A stretch of DNA of 64,000 nucleotides from Paenibacillus sp. An7 (GCF_009870785.1 NZ_WTWX01000003.1:283133-347132), one strand, 5' to 3'. Positions 5,872 to 14,870 are shown, counted from the first letter of the stretch. The notes: generated by a model from the sequence alone, not told the origin. Program-made: numbers and translations.

Positions 5872-8583
5872 ATGGGAACTAACCGAATGCAAAAGGGGAA
5901 ACAACAAAAGGATAGCAGAAAGAAGAAATGGTTTATTATTACGATCGCAGGCGTTTTGTGGGTCACTCCGGTTCTTGGATCGAGTGGAACCTGGAACATA
6001 GGACTTCCTATAACGAGTGTAGCTCAAGCAGCAGTGAGTACAACAAAGCTGTCGGAAGAGATGATTACGTCCGGTGCCAAAATGATAAATTACCAGTTCA
6101 CCACCACACGCTCTAATGTCAAAACCAATATACTTGCGAACGTCATTGAGGTGGATCTGAATAATCCATATGTCAAACTTGATGTGATGACAGGCAAGGG
6201 AGGTACATTTAATAGTAAACAAAGTACAGGCAGCATGGTAAAGGAAACAGGAGCCGTTGCAGGTGTGAATGGAGATTATTTTAACGTAAGCGGTGAACTT
6301 GCACCGATCGGTGGACAGATTGCTAGTGGCACACTCATGTCTACTCCGTCCGAGCTAACCGGGATGTATGCGATGACGATAAGCAAGGACGGTAAGCCGA
6401 TGATTGACGAATATAGCTTTGAAGGTTCTGTCCAGGCATCAAGTGGAGCTACTTATCCTCTCCGTGGTATGAATAAGGAAGATTATTATTTGGAGTCAGG
6501 AAGTGTGAAATACAGCCACGCCAATTCGATATACATCTATACCTCGGCATGGACCTCTCCTCAACGCCCGAACGACCCTTCTACAACACCGACTGAAGTG
6601 CTTGTACAAAATGGTGTTGTCAAAGAAATATCAGACAAAAGTGCACTAAGTACGTCAATTCCAGCAGATGGGTACATTCTCCGTGCTCATGGGAAAGCAG
6701 CCGATTGGTTGGTTGCAAACCTCACAGTAGGACAAGCAGTAAATACGGATTACAAGTTAGTAGCGAAGACAACGGGTCAAAAGGTGAATCCAGATACGCT
6801 GCAAATGATGATTGGCGGACACACGATTTTAGTTAACAGCGGGAAAGCAACTTCTTTCTCTCGTGATACATCAAGCATCGGCGGTTATCGCGCTCGGACG
6901 GCGGTAGGTTATTCGAAGGATAATCGGTATGCTTATCTGATCGCTATACAGGATAATAGTGCGAGCAGCGGGATGTCCTTAAAAGAAATGCAATCTTTTA
7001 TGACGAGTATCGGGGTCTGGAAAGGGATGAACCTGGACGGCGGGGGTTCCACTACCATGATTACGAGACCGCTTGGGATGACGGCTACCGGTCTTGCTTT
7101 TCCAACAGAATATGGGACTGAACAGCGTGCGGTTGTCAATGGTCTTGGTGTGTTTTCTCTCGCTCCCGCAGGGAAATTGAAGGGACTTACGATTAGCGGA
7201 TCTTCCTCTCTTCTTGTAGGCCAGGAGGCAGATTACAGCCTTAAAGGTTACGACACGTACTACAACCCTTACGATGTGGGAACAACCTTAGTTACCTGGA
7301 GATCAAGCAACAGCAAGGTAATCAGCACAAGCGGCGGTAAGATCAAAGCAGTGGGCGGCGGCACCGCTACACTTACTGCGGTAAGTGGATCAGCAAGCAG
7401 CAAGATCAATGTGACGGTAGTAGGCGGAAGCAATCTGACTGCACTCAAAGCCGGTTCAGGTACGGGCTCTCTACAAGCAGGGGCCAGCATCGATATTCCG
7501 GTGACGGCTACAACCAAAGATGGACAAACTGTTTCGCTCAGCGCGGATGCACTGAAATGGGAGTTTATTGGCTTTAAAGGCAGTGTGAAGGGAGATAAAT
7601 TAACGGTTTCTTCTATTAATACAGGGGCAACTGTCGGTTACGCGATTGGTCGTTATGATGGATTCAGTACGGTAGTAGTCCTGTCTGCTGCAGGAGAAAG
7701 TATGTGGGAAGATTTCGAGAATGTAAGTTATGGAGTCCAGTTTACAACAAACGCAGCAGGGGTAACAGGAACAGCAGAAGTAGTGAATGGAACTGAGGAA
7801 AAAGCTGGATCCAAAGTGCTTCAGCTCAGCTATGATATGACGGGCGGAAGTGGTAAAATGTATGCTTACGCTCAGCTGAATGGAACATCCGGCAAAATGA
7901 TTGATGCTGCAGCCACGGCTCTATCAGTAGATGTTCTTGGAGATCACAGCCTGAACTGGCTACGGGCAGAACTTACCGATGCGAAGGGAAAAACCGTGTA
8001 TGTGGATCTGGCAAGAACTATAGACTGGTCGGGATGGAAGAAGCTAAATGTGGACTTAAGTAGTTCGGATATCTCATATCCAGCCAAATTAAAACGGGTT
8101 TATGTCGTGAATTTGGACGAAGGACAGGACGAGCGAGCCATGACAGGAACCGTAGCATTTGATAATATAGCATTTACAATGCCATCTCTATCAAGTGAGA
8201 CCGGTCTGCCTGAGGGAGTCGCCAAGCTTGTATTAGGACAAAAATCGATGTTATTTAACGGTCAAAAGAGAACCATTGATGCAGCGCCCGTACTGAAAAA
8301 TAATGCTACCTACATTCCTATTAAGCATGTGCTTGATGTGTTTGGGGGACAGGCAACCTGGGATAGTAAAAACCAGCGAGTGACCATACTGCGCGGTGGT
8401 AAGTTAATAGATCTGACGGTTGGTCAGAAAGAATTTGTACTGAATGGACAACGTCAAAACGCGAGTGTGGCACCTTATATATCAGGTGGTAGGACTTTAG
8501 TCCCTCTAAGGCTTGTTTCTGAACAGCTTGGACTGACTGTAAAATGGGAACAGAAAACGAAGACCGTCACCATCGACTCGTGA
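5872..8583 (+). CDS. Secreted NAGPA-type phosphodiester glycosidase with Ig-like and stalk domains
   Basis: The N-terminus has basic residues, then a hydrophobic segment (about residues 21-36), so the product is exported or anchored. The NAGPA domain covers roughly residues 70-430, with GVNGDYFN (about residue 129) and NLDGGGSTTM (about residue 387), both hallmarks of the family. In other organisms this domain cleaves phosphodiester links to sugars, and in bacteria it is often linked to envelope glycopolymers. A BIG2-type Ig-like domain follows (about 440-516), then a carbohydrate-binding-like region (about 615-775), and two copper-amine-oxidase-like stalk repeats (about 786-902). The 903 residues are long for the family because of the added modules. 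ATG at 5872 follows GGGAG with a 12-base gap. The real substrate is unknown. Confidence 0.88.
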   Translation: MGTNRMQKGKQQKDSRKKKWFIITIAGVLWVTPVLGSSGTWNIGLPITSVAQAAVSTTKLSEEMITSGAKMINYQFTTTRSNVKTNILANVIEVDLNNPYVKLDVMTGKGGTFNSKQSTGSMVKETGAVAGVNGDYFNVSGELAPIGGQIASGTLMSTPSELTGMYAMTISKDGKPMIDEYSFEGSVQASSGATYPLRGMNKEDYYLESGSVKYSHANSIYIYTSAWTSPQRPNDPSTTPTEVLVQNGVVKEISDKSALSTSIPADGYILRAHGKAADWLVANLTVGQAVNTDYKLVAKTTGQKVNPDTLQMMIGGHTILVNSGKATSFSRDTSSIGGYRARTAVGYSKDNRYAYLIAIQDNSASSGMSLKEMQSFMTSIGVWKGMNLDGGGSTTMITRPLGMTATGLAFPTEYGTEQRAVVNGLGVFSLAPAGKLKGLTISGSSSLLVGQEADYSLKGYDTYYNPYDVGTTLVTWRSSNSKVISTSGGKIKAVGGGTATLTAVSGSASSKINVTVVGGSNLTALKAGSGTGSLQAGASIDIPVTATTKDGQTVSLSADALKWEFIGFKGSVKGDKLTVSSINTGATVGYAIGRYDGFSTVVVLSAAGESMWEDFENVSYGVQFTTNAAGVTGTAEVVNGTEEKAGSKVLQLSYDMTGGSGKMYAYAQLNGTSGKMIDAAATALSVDVLGDHSLNWLRAELTDAKGKTVYVDLARTIDWSGWKKLNVDLSSSDISYPAKLKRVYVVNLDEGQDERAMTGTVAFDNIAFTMPSLSSETGLPEGVAKLVLGQKSMLFNGQKRTIDAAPVLKNNATYIPIKHVLDVFGGQATWDSKNQRVTILRGGKLIDLTVGQKEFVLNGQRQNASVAPYISGGRTLVPLRLVSEQLGLTVKWEQKTKTVTIDS

Positions 8584-8630
8584 TATGGTATGATATATCC
8601 TGGAAACGTTAGGAATGGAGTCGAAAATAC

Positions 8631-9791
8631 GTGGACTTTCAAGCAGATGCTCTCGATCGCGTTATAAAAAACGCCATGCAGGTCATGGAAAGTAGTAAAT
8701 ATCAAATTTTTGAAATCATGGATTCGTCTCGTACCGAGCTGAAAGCACTGAATCAGGAGGTTCAATCCATCCTGAAAGAGACGGCCGAAACGATTGAAAA
8801 GGTAGACCAACTGGAACTCAATTTCCGCAGGTCTCGAATCCGGCTGACTGAAGTCAGCCGCGATTTTGTCCATTTTTCTGAACATGATATCAAGCAAGCC
8901 TATGAAAAGGCTACGCAGTTGCAGCTGGATTTGATGATCTACAGAGAAAAAGAAATGTACCTCAAAGCTCGCCGTGATGATTTGCAGAAACGTGCGCGCA
9001 GCATCGAGGCATCTGTGGAAAGAGCCGAGACAATTGGTTCACAGATGAATGTTGTTATGGAATATCTGTCTGGTGAATTGGGTCAGGTCACACGGATTAT
9101 TGAGTCTGCTAAAAACAGGCAAATGATTGGTCTCAAGATCATCTTGGCCCAGGAGGAAGAGCGGAAAAGAATCGCTCGTGAAATTCACGATGGACCCGCA
9201 CAAATGCTTGCCAACTTAGTGCTTAGGACGGAAATTGTAGAAAGAATGCTGGCTAAGCAGGATTTTAAGATGGTACAAGCCGAAATAGTAGATTTGAAAA
9301 AGCAAGTTCGTTCCAGCCTTGGGGAAATGCGAAAAGTTATTTTCAATTTGCGTCCGATGGCCCTGGATGACCTGGGCTTAATTCCCACACTTCGTAAATA
9401 CGTGCAGGATTTTGAAGAAAAAACCAAAATTCGTTCACTGTTTGAAACTAGAGGGAAAGAACACCGCTTGTCTTCCGCGATGGAGGCAGCGATTTATCGA
9501 TTAGTGCAAGAAGGTTTGTCGAATGCAGCCAAGCATGCTTATCCAACTTATGTGGTGGTCGAGATTACTTTCCAGGCTCAGCTGGTCAAGATTGTCGTGC
9601 AGGATAACGGTCTTGGGTTTAAACCGGAGAAATTAGAGGAGAAAAGTAAGGATCACTCTCATTTTGGACTCATAGGTATGCGGGAAAGGGTAGAACTGCT
9701 CGAAGGCCGAATGGAGATTGAATCAGGAGAGAATCAAGGCACTAAGATCGTGATTCATATCCCGACAAACGTGGAGAAGGGAAAGGAGTAA
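8631..9791 (+). CDS. degS: Sensor histidine kinase DegS
   Basis: Cytoplasmic sensor kinase of the DegS/DegU pair, which controls exoenzymes, competence, biofilm and motility in Bacillus. The first 150 residues are predicted coiled coil without membrane segments, as in DegS. The HisKA_3 dimerisation box EEERKRIAREIHDGPAQ carries the phosphorylated His at about residue 186. The HATPase part shows NAAKHA (N box) and DNGLGF (G1 box), with GLIGMRERVELL near the end. The 386-residue length matches DegS. The start is GTG at 8631 after AGGAATGGAG (8611-8620). degU follows after four bases, and no terminator separates it from the gene before, so some read-through is possible. Confidence 0.96.
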   Translation: MDFQADALDRVIKNAMQVMESSKYQIFEIMDSSRTELKALNQEVQSILKETAETIEKVDQLELNFRRSRIRLTEVSRDFVHFSEHDIKQAYEKATQLQLDLMIYREKEMYLKARRDDLQKRARSIEASVERAETIGSQMNVVMEYLSGELGQVTRIIESAKNRQMIGLKIILAQEEERKRIAREIHDGPAQMLANLVLRTEIVERMLAKQDFKMVQAEIVDLKKQVRSSLGEMRKVIFNLRPMALDDLGLIPTLRKYVQDFEEKTKIRSLFETRGKEHRLSSAMEAAIYRLVQEGLSNAAKHAYPTYVVVEITFQAQLVKIVVQDNGLGFKPEKLEEKSKDHSHFGLIGMRERVELLEGRMEIESGENQGTKIVIHIPTNVEKGKE

Positions 9792-9795
9792 CAGG

Positions 9796-10518
9796 ATGGA
9801 AAACCAGAACATGAATGAGGCAGATATTAAAGTACTACTAGCTGATGACCATCAGCTGTTTCGTGAAGGATTGAAACGCATACTGAACATGGAGGACGAT
9901 ATTGAGGTTATCGGCGAATGCGGCGATGGAATCCAGGTACTTGAATTCTGTAATCAGATTAAGCCAGATATCGTTCTTATGGACATCAACATGCCGATTG
10001 AAAACGGGGTGGAAGCGACAGAAAAGCTGAGAGAGATGTTCCCAGATGTGAAAGTTATTATTTTATCTATTCATGATGATGAAAGTTATGTATTCGAAAC
10101 GCTTCGTAAAGGAGCAAGCGGATATTTGCTGAAGGACATGGAGGCAGAGTCTCTGATCAATGCAATCCGTTCCGTACACGAAGGGTACGCATTTATTCAT
10201 CCAAAAGTAACAGGAAAACTAATTATGCAGCTCCGCCGAATGACTTATCTGAATGAAACAGGTACCATGAGTGAAGGCGGCGTCAAAGAAGCAGGCGTGA
10301 AGTTTGTGGCTGGAGATAATAATCCACTTACTCGCCGTGAAGCAGAAGTTCTTCGTTTAATGGCAGAAGGTAAGAGCAACAAAATGATTGGTGAGTTCTT
10401 GTTCATCAGTGAAAAAACAGTGAAGAACCATGTCAGCAGTATATTGCAGAAGATGGAAGTGGATGACCGGACACAAGCCGTAATTAATTCCATTAAATAT
10501 GGTTGGGTCACTCTATAA
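9796..10518 (+). CDS. degU: Response regulator DegU
   Basis: NarL/FixJ-type regulator that is phosphorylated by DegS. The receiver domain occupies about residues 10-130, with the acidic pair DD in LADDHQLF, the phosphorylated Asp at about residue 63 (VLMDINMP) and the conserved Lys in GYLLKDM. The LuxR-type helix-turn-helix is at about 175-240, with LTRREAEVLRLMAEGKSNKMI and SEKTVKNHVSSIL. The 240 residues are slightly longer than B. subtilis DegU because of an N-terminal extension and a longer linker. GGAAAGGAG (9780-9788) sits in the end of degS, showing a tight two-gene operon. DegU would be expected to influence the competence and flagellar genes that follow here. Confidence 0.96.
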   Translation: MENQNMNEADIKVLLADDHQLFREGLKRILNMEDDIEVIGECGDGIQVLEFCNQIKPDIVLMDINMPIENGVEATEKLREMFPDVKVIILSIHDDESYVFETLRKGASGYLLKDMEAESLINAIRSVHEGYAFIHPKVTGKLIMQLRRMTYLNETGTMSEGGVKEAGVKFVAGDNNPLTRREAEVLRLMAEGKSNKMIGEFLFISEKTVKNHVSSILQKMEVDDRTQAVINSIKYGWVTL

Positions 10519-10806
10519 CGTAGGATAAACTTTAGCATGAGAAGGAAATTAGGGGTGTACTTTTCGGGGGAAATGCTGAAGTTAGAACGTACAAGCTATC
10601 GTAAGCAGCCTTTTGCCGCCCCATAGGCATACATATGGCGCAAGTCGGTTTCTTTGTAATGCAGTTTAAAATGTGACTAAGAGTTTGAGTTATTCGGAGT
10701 TATTTGATGCGAATCAGCAGCTAAATAAATAAAACTTTTATAAACGTTCATTGTGTCAACGTCCATATTTACGGCATATATTGTCGTAAAGGGAGGTGCA
10801 GTCGCC

Positions 10807-11223
10807 ATGATCGAACATTTGTTATGGATTGCGCTGGTTTATGGCCTATCTGCTGCAACCGTACGTTTTGTTTATCGAACGCTGCAATCAAATCAGAAAC
10901 AAGCCGAGCAAACACGTTATGTTTTGATTACAAGTAACCATGGATTTATACTGGAGTGGATTATCCGAGCACTGTCTTTAGATGCATCTTTACGAGGAAA
11001 AACCCATCATGTTACTGTAGTGGATTATGGCTCAAGCGATGAAACCCTGCTTTTGCTAAATCGGCTGTTTGATATAACTGGAATCGAACTAGATATTATG
11101 GCTGGCGACGAATCCTTGTCTTATATGAACGTAAGCGGTATACAGGAACGGGAAGATACAAAATATATTGATCTTCGTCAAGAAGGCGCGCTTCAAGGAA
11201 TTCCATTCGTAAGCAAACTGTAG
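10807..11223 (+). CDS. Small membrane-anchored protein of unknown function
   Basis: I choose the ATG at 10807 because GGGAGGTG (10791-10798) sits correctly before it; a GTG at 10753 in the same frame lacks a ribosome binding site. The 138-residue protein has one N-terminal membrane segment (about residues 3-20), then a soluble part. The segment VDYGSSDETLLLLNRL (about residues 74-89) resembles the start of GT-A-type glycosyltransferases (VDDGSSDxT), and a strand plus helix precede it, but the rest of such an enzyme is missing. In B. subtilis this place is taken by the unrelated DegV-family gene yviA. It could be a reduced, non-catalytic fold or a coincidence. No function is assigned. Confidence 0.75.
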   Translation: MIEHLLWIALVYGLSAATVRFVYRTLQSNQKQAEQTRYVLITSNHGFILEWIIRALSLDASLRGKTHHVTVVDYGSSDETLLLLNRLFDITGIELDIMAGDESLSYMNVSGIQEREDTKYIDLRQEGALQGIPFVSKL

Positions 11224-11255
11224 ATATATTATAAAACGAATGAGCTTTAAAAAAG

Positions 11256-11284
11256 TTGCGGTATTGTCATTAATATTGTATATA
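11256..11284 (+). promoter_or_regulatory. Candidate promoter upstream of comFA
   Basis: TTGCGG (11256-11261), a 17-base spacer and TATATA (11279-11284). A strong terminator-like hairpin follows at 11328, before the comFA start, so transcripts from here would meet it first. Confidence 0.45.
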
Positions 11285-11327
11285 TAGAACTTATATGTTA
11301 TTTTTTTCTATATTATCATTGAGTATG

Positions 11328-11369
11328 AAGCACATACTTCGGTAGATTTACCGAGGTGTGTGCTTTTTT
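11328..11369 (+). terminator. Strong hairpin with T-run immediately before comFA
   Basis: A 17-pair stem (11328-11344 with 11349-11365, two G-U pairs, loop GATT) is followed by six T. It ends 22 bases before the comFA GTG codon. It can end the upstream unit or attenuate comFA. Confidence 0.88.
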
Positions 11370-11391
11370 GCGTGAATCAGGAGGGAAGGCT

Positions 11392-13299
11392 GTGAAAGTA
11401 GCTGTATATTTGGCAAGGGAAGAAGAAGGAGATCCTACCAAATCAGATGAGCTGAATTTATATATATCGATCTGCCCAGAAGCCGATCAGTTATGGTGGG
11501 AAGCTAGTAGACAGAAGACGAAGGAGCCTGGGCCTGTCATTTGGATTTCTTCCCAAATGCCTTTTTCTTGGGCATGCCATCTGAGAGAAAGTTTCCGTAA
11601 GCAGAGTGCAATGCTTAGAGAGAAGACATCAGTTCAGAGCTGGAGAAGATGGACGGAGTCTATTTTACAAGAGAAGGTATCTCAGGAGCCGGGTAAGGAT
11701 GGCATGAAGTTACTTCGTGAATGTTTAGATATTAAAATCGTGCCGCTCAGGGGAACTAGTCATGCAGAGGAGTTGATTCATTCCCTTTATGATGATGCAG
11801 TAGAGGCCGCGGAGCAGCTGGCAGGCAGACAGCTATTGCTCCCAGAAGCAGAAGCACTGCTAGCCGAGAACGTTCCGAGTATGCAAACCGAATATAAAGC
11901 AGCCATCCAGCTTGGATATTTGGCGGGACGGATCACTTATGAAGCAGCTGTAGCTGAACAGCCGACTCATAAGCAGCGGCACCGTTTCGGGCAGTGGCTG
12001 GTTCAGGGCCGGCGGGTACCGCTGTACTGCCGGCGCTGCGGTAGTATCGCGGCCGAGCAAACTCCCTGCGCGGCATGCGGCAGTTCGGCATGCGCCTACT
12101 GCGAGGCTTGCCTCGCGCTCGGGCGGAGCCGGGCTTGCGCGCTGCTGCTGCAAGGTGCAGCGCCCCGGGCCGTAAAGGGAGCGGCCGGGCGATTTCCCAC
12201 CGCGGCAGACAGCCGGTGGGGGCTTAGCCCAGCGCAAAGCGTAGCCACAGGCGCGGCGCTTGCGTACTTGGCGGAGCAGCGCCATGCCAGCTCCGCTGCC
12301 GCCAAAGGCCGGTTCTTGCTATGGGCCGTAACCGGCGCCGGCAAGACCGAGATGACCTTCCCGCTGCTGGATGCCATTCTCAGCGGCGGGGGGAGCGTGC
12401 TCGTAGCCACACCGCGGCGCGATGTGGTATTGGAGCTCGCTCCCCGGGTGGCCCGCGCGTTTCCTGAGGTGACCCGCGCCACCCTCTATGGCGGAAGCAG
12501 CGATCGCTGGCGGCGAGGAGAGCTTACCCTCGCCACAACGCACCAGCTGCTTCGCTTCCGCCACGCTTTTGACCTGGTCATCATCGATGAGCTCGATGCC
12601 TTCCCATACCACAACGATCCCATGCTCGCTTATGCAGCGGAAGCATGTTGCAAACAGGGCGGCAGCTTTATCTATTTATCTGCCACCCCGCCTAGGGAAC
12701 TGCAGAAGCAAGCAGCCAGCGGCAAGCTTGCCCATGCGAGAGTGCCGGTTCGTTTTCATCGGCATCCTCTGCCCGTACCGCTGCTGCTGAAAGTCCCTTC
12801 TGTTCAGCAGTTATTGAAGCAACACAAACTACCTGCAGAATTACTTAGAAGACTTGCGATTTCCATAGAGCGAGGTGCACAAATTTTTATGTTTGTCACT
12901 CGGATCGCTCAGATTGATGCTTTATTACATTTGCTTAGACGTACGCTTCCTGATCTAAGAATCGAAGGAACCTCATCCGTAGACCCGCTGCGTGCAGAGA
13001 AGGTCATGGCTTTTCGGGACCGGACGATTCGTTTACTCGTCACCACCACGATTCTCGAACGCGGAGTCACCGTCCCTAAGAGTGATGTGTATATTCTTGA
13101 TGCCAACAATCGGCTGTTCGATGCAGCTTCTCTTGTGCAGATGGCAGGACGAGCAGGGAGATCGAAAGATGATCCTGCCGGAAACGTCGTTTTTGCCGCA
13201 CCCGAGCGCAGTCTCGGTCAGAAAGAAGCCGTTAAGCAAATCAAAAGAATGAATACGATCGCAAGGCGGCAGGGTTATCTTTTGGGAGAGGAGACGTAA
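11392..13299 (+). CDS. comFA: Competence DNA uptake helicase ComFA
   Basis: ComFA is a DEAD-like ATPase at the membrane that helps drive single-stranded DNA uptake during transformation. I choose GTG at 11392 because AGGAGGG (11379-11385) precedes it; an upstream ATG in frame overlaps the terminator. A four-Cys zinc knuckle (YCRRCG...CAACG, more Cys to about residue 241) begins near residue 211, as in ComFA. Walker A is TGAGKTEM (about 313-320), Walker B IIDELDAF (about 396-403), motif III SATPP, and motif VI QMAGRAGRS. The length of 635 residues exceeds B. subtilis ComFA because of a longer N-terminal part. The stretch 12001-12180 is about 72 percent GC by hand count, far above its surroundings. 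comFC follows after five bases; comFB is absent. Confidence 0.93.
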   Translation: MKVAVYLAREEEGDPTKSDELNLYISICPEADQLWWEASRQKTKEPGPVIWISSQMPFSWACHLRESFRKQSAMLREKTSVQSWRRWTESILQEKVSQEPGKDGMKLLRECLDIKIVPLRGTSHAEELIHSLYDDAVEAAEQLAGRQLLLPEAEALLAENVPSMQTEYKAAIQLGYLAGRITYEAAVAEQPTHKQRHRFGQWLVQGRRVPLYCRRCGSIAAEQTPCAACGSSACAYCEACLALGRSRACALLLQGAAPRAVKGAAGRFPTAADSRWGLSPAQSVATGAALAYLAEQRHASSAAAKGRFLLWAVTGAGKTEMTFPLLDAILSGGGSVLVATPRRDVVLELAPRVARAFPEVTRATLYGGSSDRWRRGELTLATTHQLLRFRHAFDLVIIDELDAFPYHNDPMLAYAAEACCKQGGSFIYLSATPPRELQKQAASGKLAHARVPVRFHRHPLPVPLLLKVPSVQQLLKQHKLPAELLRRLAISIERGAQIFMFVTRIAQIDALLHLLRRTLPDLRIEGTSSVDPLRAEKVMAFRDRTIRLLVTTTILERGVTVPKSDVYILDANNRLFDAASLVQMAGRAGRSKDDPAGNVVFAAPERSLGQKEAVKQIKRMNTIARRQGYLLGEET

Positions 13300-13304
13300 A
13301 GTAG

Positions 13305-14108
13305 ATGATTAGGTGGGAATCTATACATACATTTTTGCATGGGCTCGCTGCACCGCCCGGACAGATCTGTGTCGCATGTGGTAATAGGGGCGCTCTATCT
13401 ACTGCGCTTCCGGGGCTTTGCCCACGCTGTGTTTCTAGTATTCCGTGGATTCGAAGCATACGCTGTCATCGCTGCGGCAGAGCAATCGGCTGCCCAGACT
13501 GTGCAAGAGCGGAGAACCTCCGCCGTTCTTTTGAGATGAACCGAAGTGCAGTAAGATATGACCCTCTCATGCGAGAGTGGCTGGCGGTATACAAATACCG
13601 GGGCAAAGAGCGGATGGCTCCACTTCTCGGGACCATGCTGGGTACAGCTTATCGTGCTTTACAGCGTGAAATGTCGCTTTCTCCTCACATGTTATGGCAG
13701 GCTCAGGCGGTCACATTTGTTCCGGTGAGTAGAGAGCGATATATAGAGCGGGGGTTTAATCAAGCTGAGAGACTTGCTGAAGTACTCAGTCATGAGGTGC
13801 GTCTTCCGGTCCTTCCCATGCTGATGCGTACACAGCATACCGAGAAACAAAGTTATAAGTCTCGTAGAGAGCGGGTAGAATCCATGCGAAACATTTTTGC
13901 TGTTCACGAGGATGCTTCGATTTATATGAAGAAGATACTGATGAATCTGCCAAAAAACGAAAAGCACCAACCAATTCACCTCATTCTAGTAGATGATGTT
14001 TATACAACGGGTAGTACACTCGAAGCTTGCAGCCAGGAGGTGAAGCAGTGGGGAGAAGAGCGCGGTATCCATTTTAAAATTTATACGCTCACTTGGGCTA
14101 GATCCTAG
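13305..14108 (+). CDS. comFC: Competence protein ComFC, phosphoribosyltransferase fold
   Basis: ComFC is a cytoplasmic partner in transformation, thought to act with ComFA and DprA on incoming DNA. The N-terminal 60 residues hold a zinc-binding Cys set (CVACGN, CPRC, CHRCGR, CPDC). The C-terminal type I phosphoribosyltransferase fold ends with the PRPP-loop motif ILVDDVYTTGST (about residues 226-237). VPVSRERYIERGFNQAE, typical of the ComF/GntX group, is near residues 140-156. GGAGAGGAG at the end of comFA (about 13288-13296) is the ribosome binding site, so both genes are co-transcribed. At 267 residues it has an insertion of about 20 residues before the PRPP loop (about 200-222), which seems variable. 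Confidence 0.93.
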   Translation: MIRWESIHTFLHGLAAPPGQICVACGNRGALSTALPGLCPRCVSSIPWIRSIRCHRCGRAIGCPDCARAENLRRSFEMNRSAVRYDPLMREWLAVYKYRGKERMAPLLGTMLGTAYRALQREMSLSPHMLWQAQAVTFVPVSRERYIERGFNQAERLAEVLSHEVRLPVLPMLMRTQHTEKQSYKSRRERVESMRNIFAVHEDASIYMKKILMNLPKNEKHQPIHLILVDDVYTTGSTLEACSQEVKQWGEERGIHFKIYTLTWARS

Positions 14109-14241
14109 TAAGATTTCGGCAGCGTTTCTCCGATATAGAAATAAACGAGTCAATTCATCGTGTGAGAATAAGCGGATTCGTGCTCTATTTTTCACAGTTA
14201 TGCAAGCACTGGCTTTCTACTATTTCTTATAACTACCAGAG

Positions 14242-14270
14242 ATGACAAGGCTAAATATCGTAGGTATAAT
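14242..14270 (+). promoter_or_regulatory. Candidate sigma-A promoter for yvyF
   Basis: ATGACA (14242-14247), a 17-base spacer and a perfect TATAAT (14265-14270) lie 45 bases before the yvyF start. Confidence 0.6.
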
Positions 14271-14314
14271 GAGGAAAAGCATTCGGAAATGATCCCTGAA
14301 GGAGGCTGAAGAGG

Positions 14315-14722
14315 ATGAATGTAGGTAACTGTCCTCACTGCGGCAAGCTTTACGCGCTAAACGTAATGGGCTGTTGTCCAACTTGTCTCAGAGAAATCGA
14401 ACAGCAATATGTTGACTGTGCCGAATATTTACGCAAACATCGGGGCGCGAACATCCAAGAACTGTCCGATGAGACAGGTGTTTCAATTAAGCAGATTACT
14501 CGTTTTATTAAGGAAGGCCGGATCTCTGTAGTGGATGCGCCGAATCTTATGTTGCCTTGTGAAGTATGCGGTACTTTTATTCGTGAAGGACATATGTGCG
14601 AAAGCTGTCGTTCGCGTTTGACCAAGGATTTAAGCAATGCAGCCCGGGAGGTTAGTCAGGGGGAAGGACGTTCTCTAGGAGCAGGAGCCTATCGTGCAAT
14701 CGACAAATCTGGACGTTCCTAG
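14315..14722 (+). CDS. yvyF: Flagellar operon protein YvyF with zinc-finger-like motifs
   Basis: This matches the small Cys-rich protein found before flgM in Bacillota flagellar operons (TIGR03826 type, B. subtilis YvyF). It has CPHCGK and CCPTC near the N-terminus (about residues 5-24) and CEVCG and CESC near the C-terminus (about 88-105), so two Cys4 clusters are likely. Between them is a MerR-like helix-turn-helix, NIQELSDETGVSIKQITRFIKEGRI (about residues 46-70), here cited by position only for its key Leu, Gly and Arg residues. The role is uncertain; a regulatory or assembly function is inferred from context. GAAGGAGG precedes the ATG. A terminator lies between it and flgM. Confidence 0.88.
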   Translation: MNVGNCPHCGKLYALNVMGCCPTCLREIEQQYVDCAEYLRKHRGANIQELSDETGVSIKQITRFIKEGRISVVDAPNLMLPCEVCGTFIREGHMCESCRSRLTKDLSNAAREVSQGEGRSLGAGAYRAIDKSGRS

Positions 14723-14771
14723 GAGACAGGTCTTAATTCGCTGTAACACTATAAACAATGTTTCAACCTCT

Positions 14772-14805
14772 ACCGATAACTTTAGTAAAGATTATCGGTT
14801 TTTTT
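14772..14805 (+). terminator. Terminator between yvyF and flgM
   Basis: An eight-base stem (ACCGATAA, 14772-14779, with TTATCGGT, 14792-14799) has an inner CTTT/AAAG extension and a run of seven T. Confidence 0.8.
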
Positions 14806-14837
14806 ATTTTAGATGACTTGATGATACAATAGATCAT

Positions 14838-14845
14838 TCCGATAT
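14838..14845 (+). promoter_or_regulatory. Sigma-D-like -10 element before flgM
   Basis: TCCGATAT matches the sigma-D -10 box (GCCGATAT) at seven of eight positions. It is identical to the -10 box in front of flaG. No convincing TAAA box is seen at the proper distance. An overlapping sigma-A reading (TTGATG, 17 bases, GATATA) is also possible. Confidence 0.45.
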
Positions 14846-14870
14846 AAGGGAAAGGGCAGGTGCTTCGTAT

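Noticed and set aside
10573..10626. 17-residue ORF after degU
   Set aside because: GGGGG lies only two bases before the ATG, which is too close, and no other support exists.
11860..12612. Long minus-strand frames within comFA
   Set aside because: They arise from the GC-rich composition of this part of comFA and have no ribosome binding sites.
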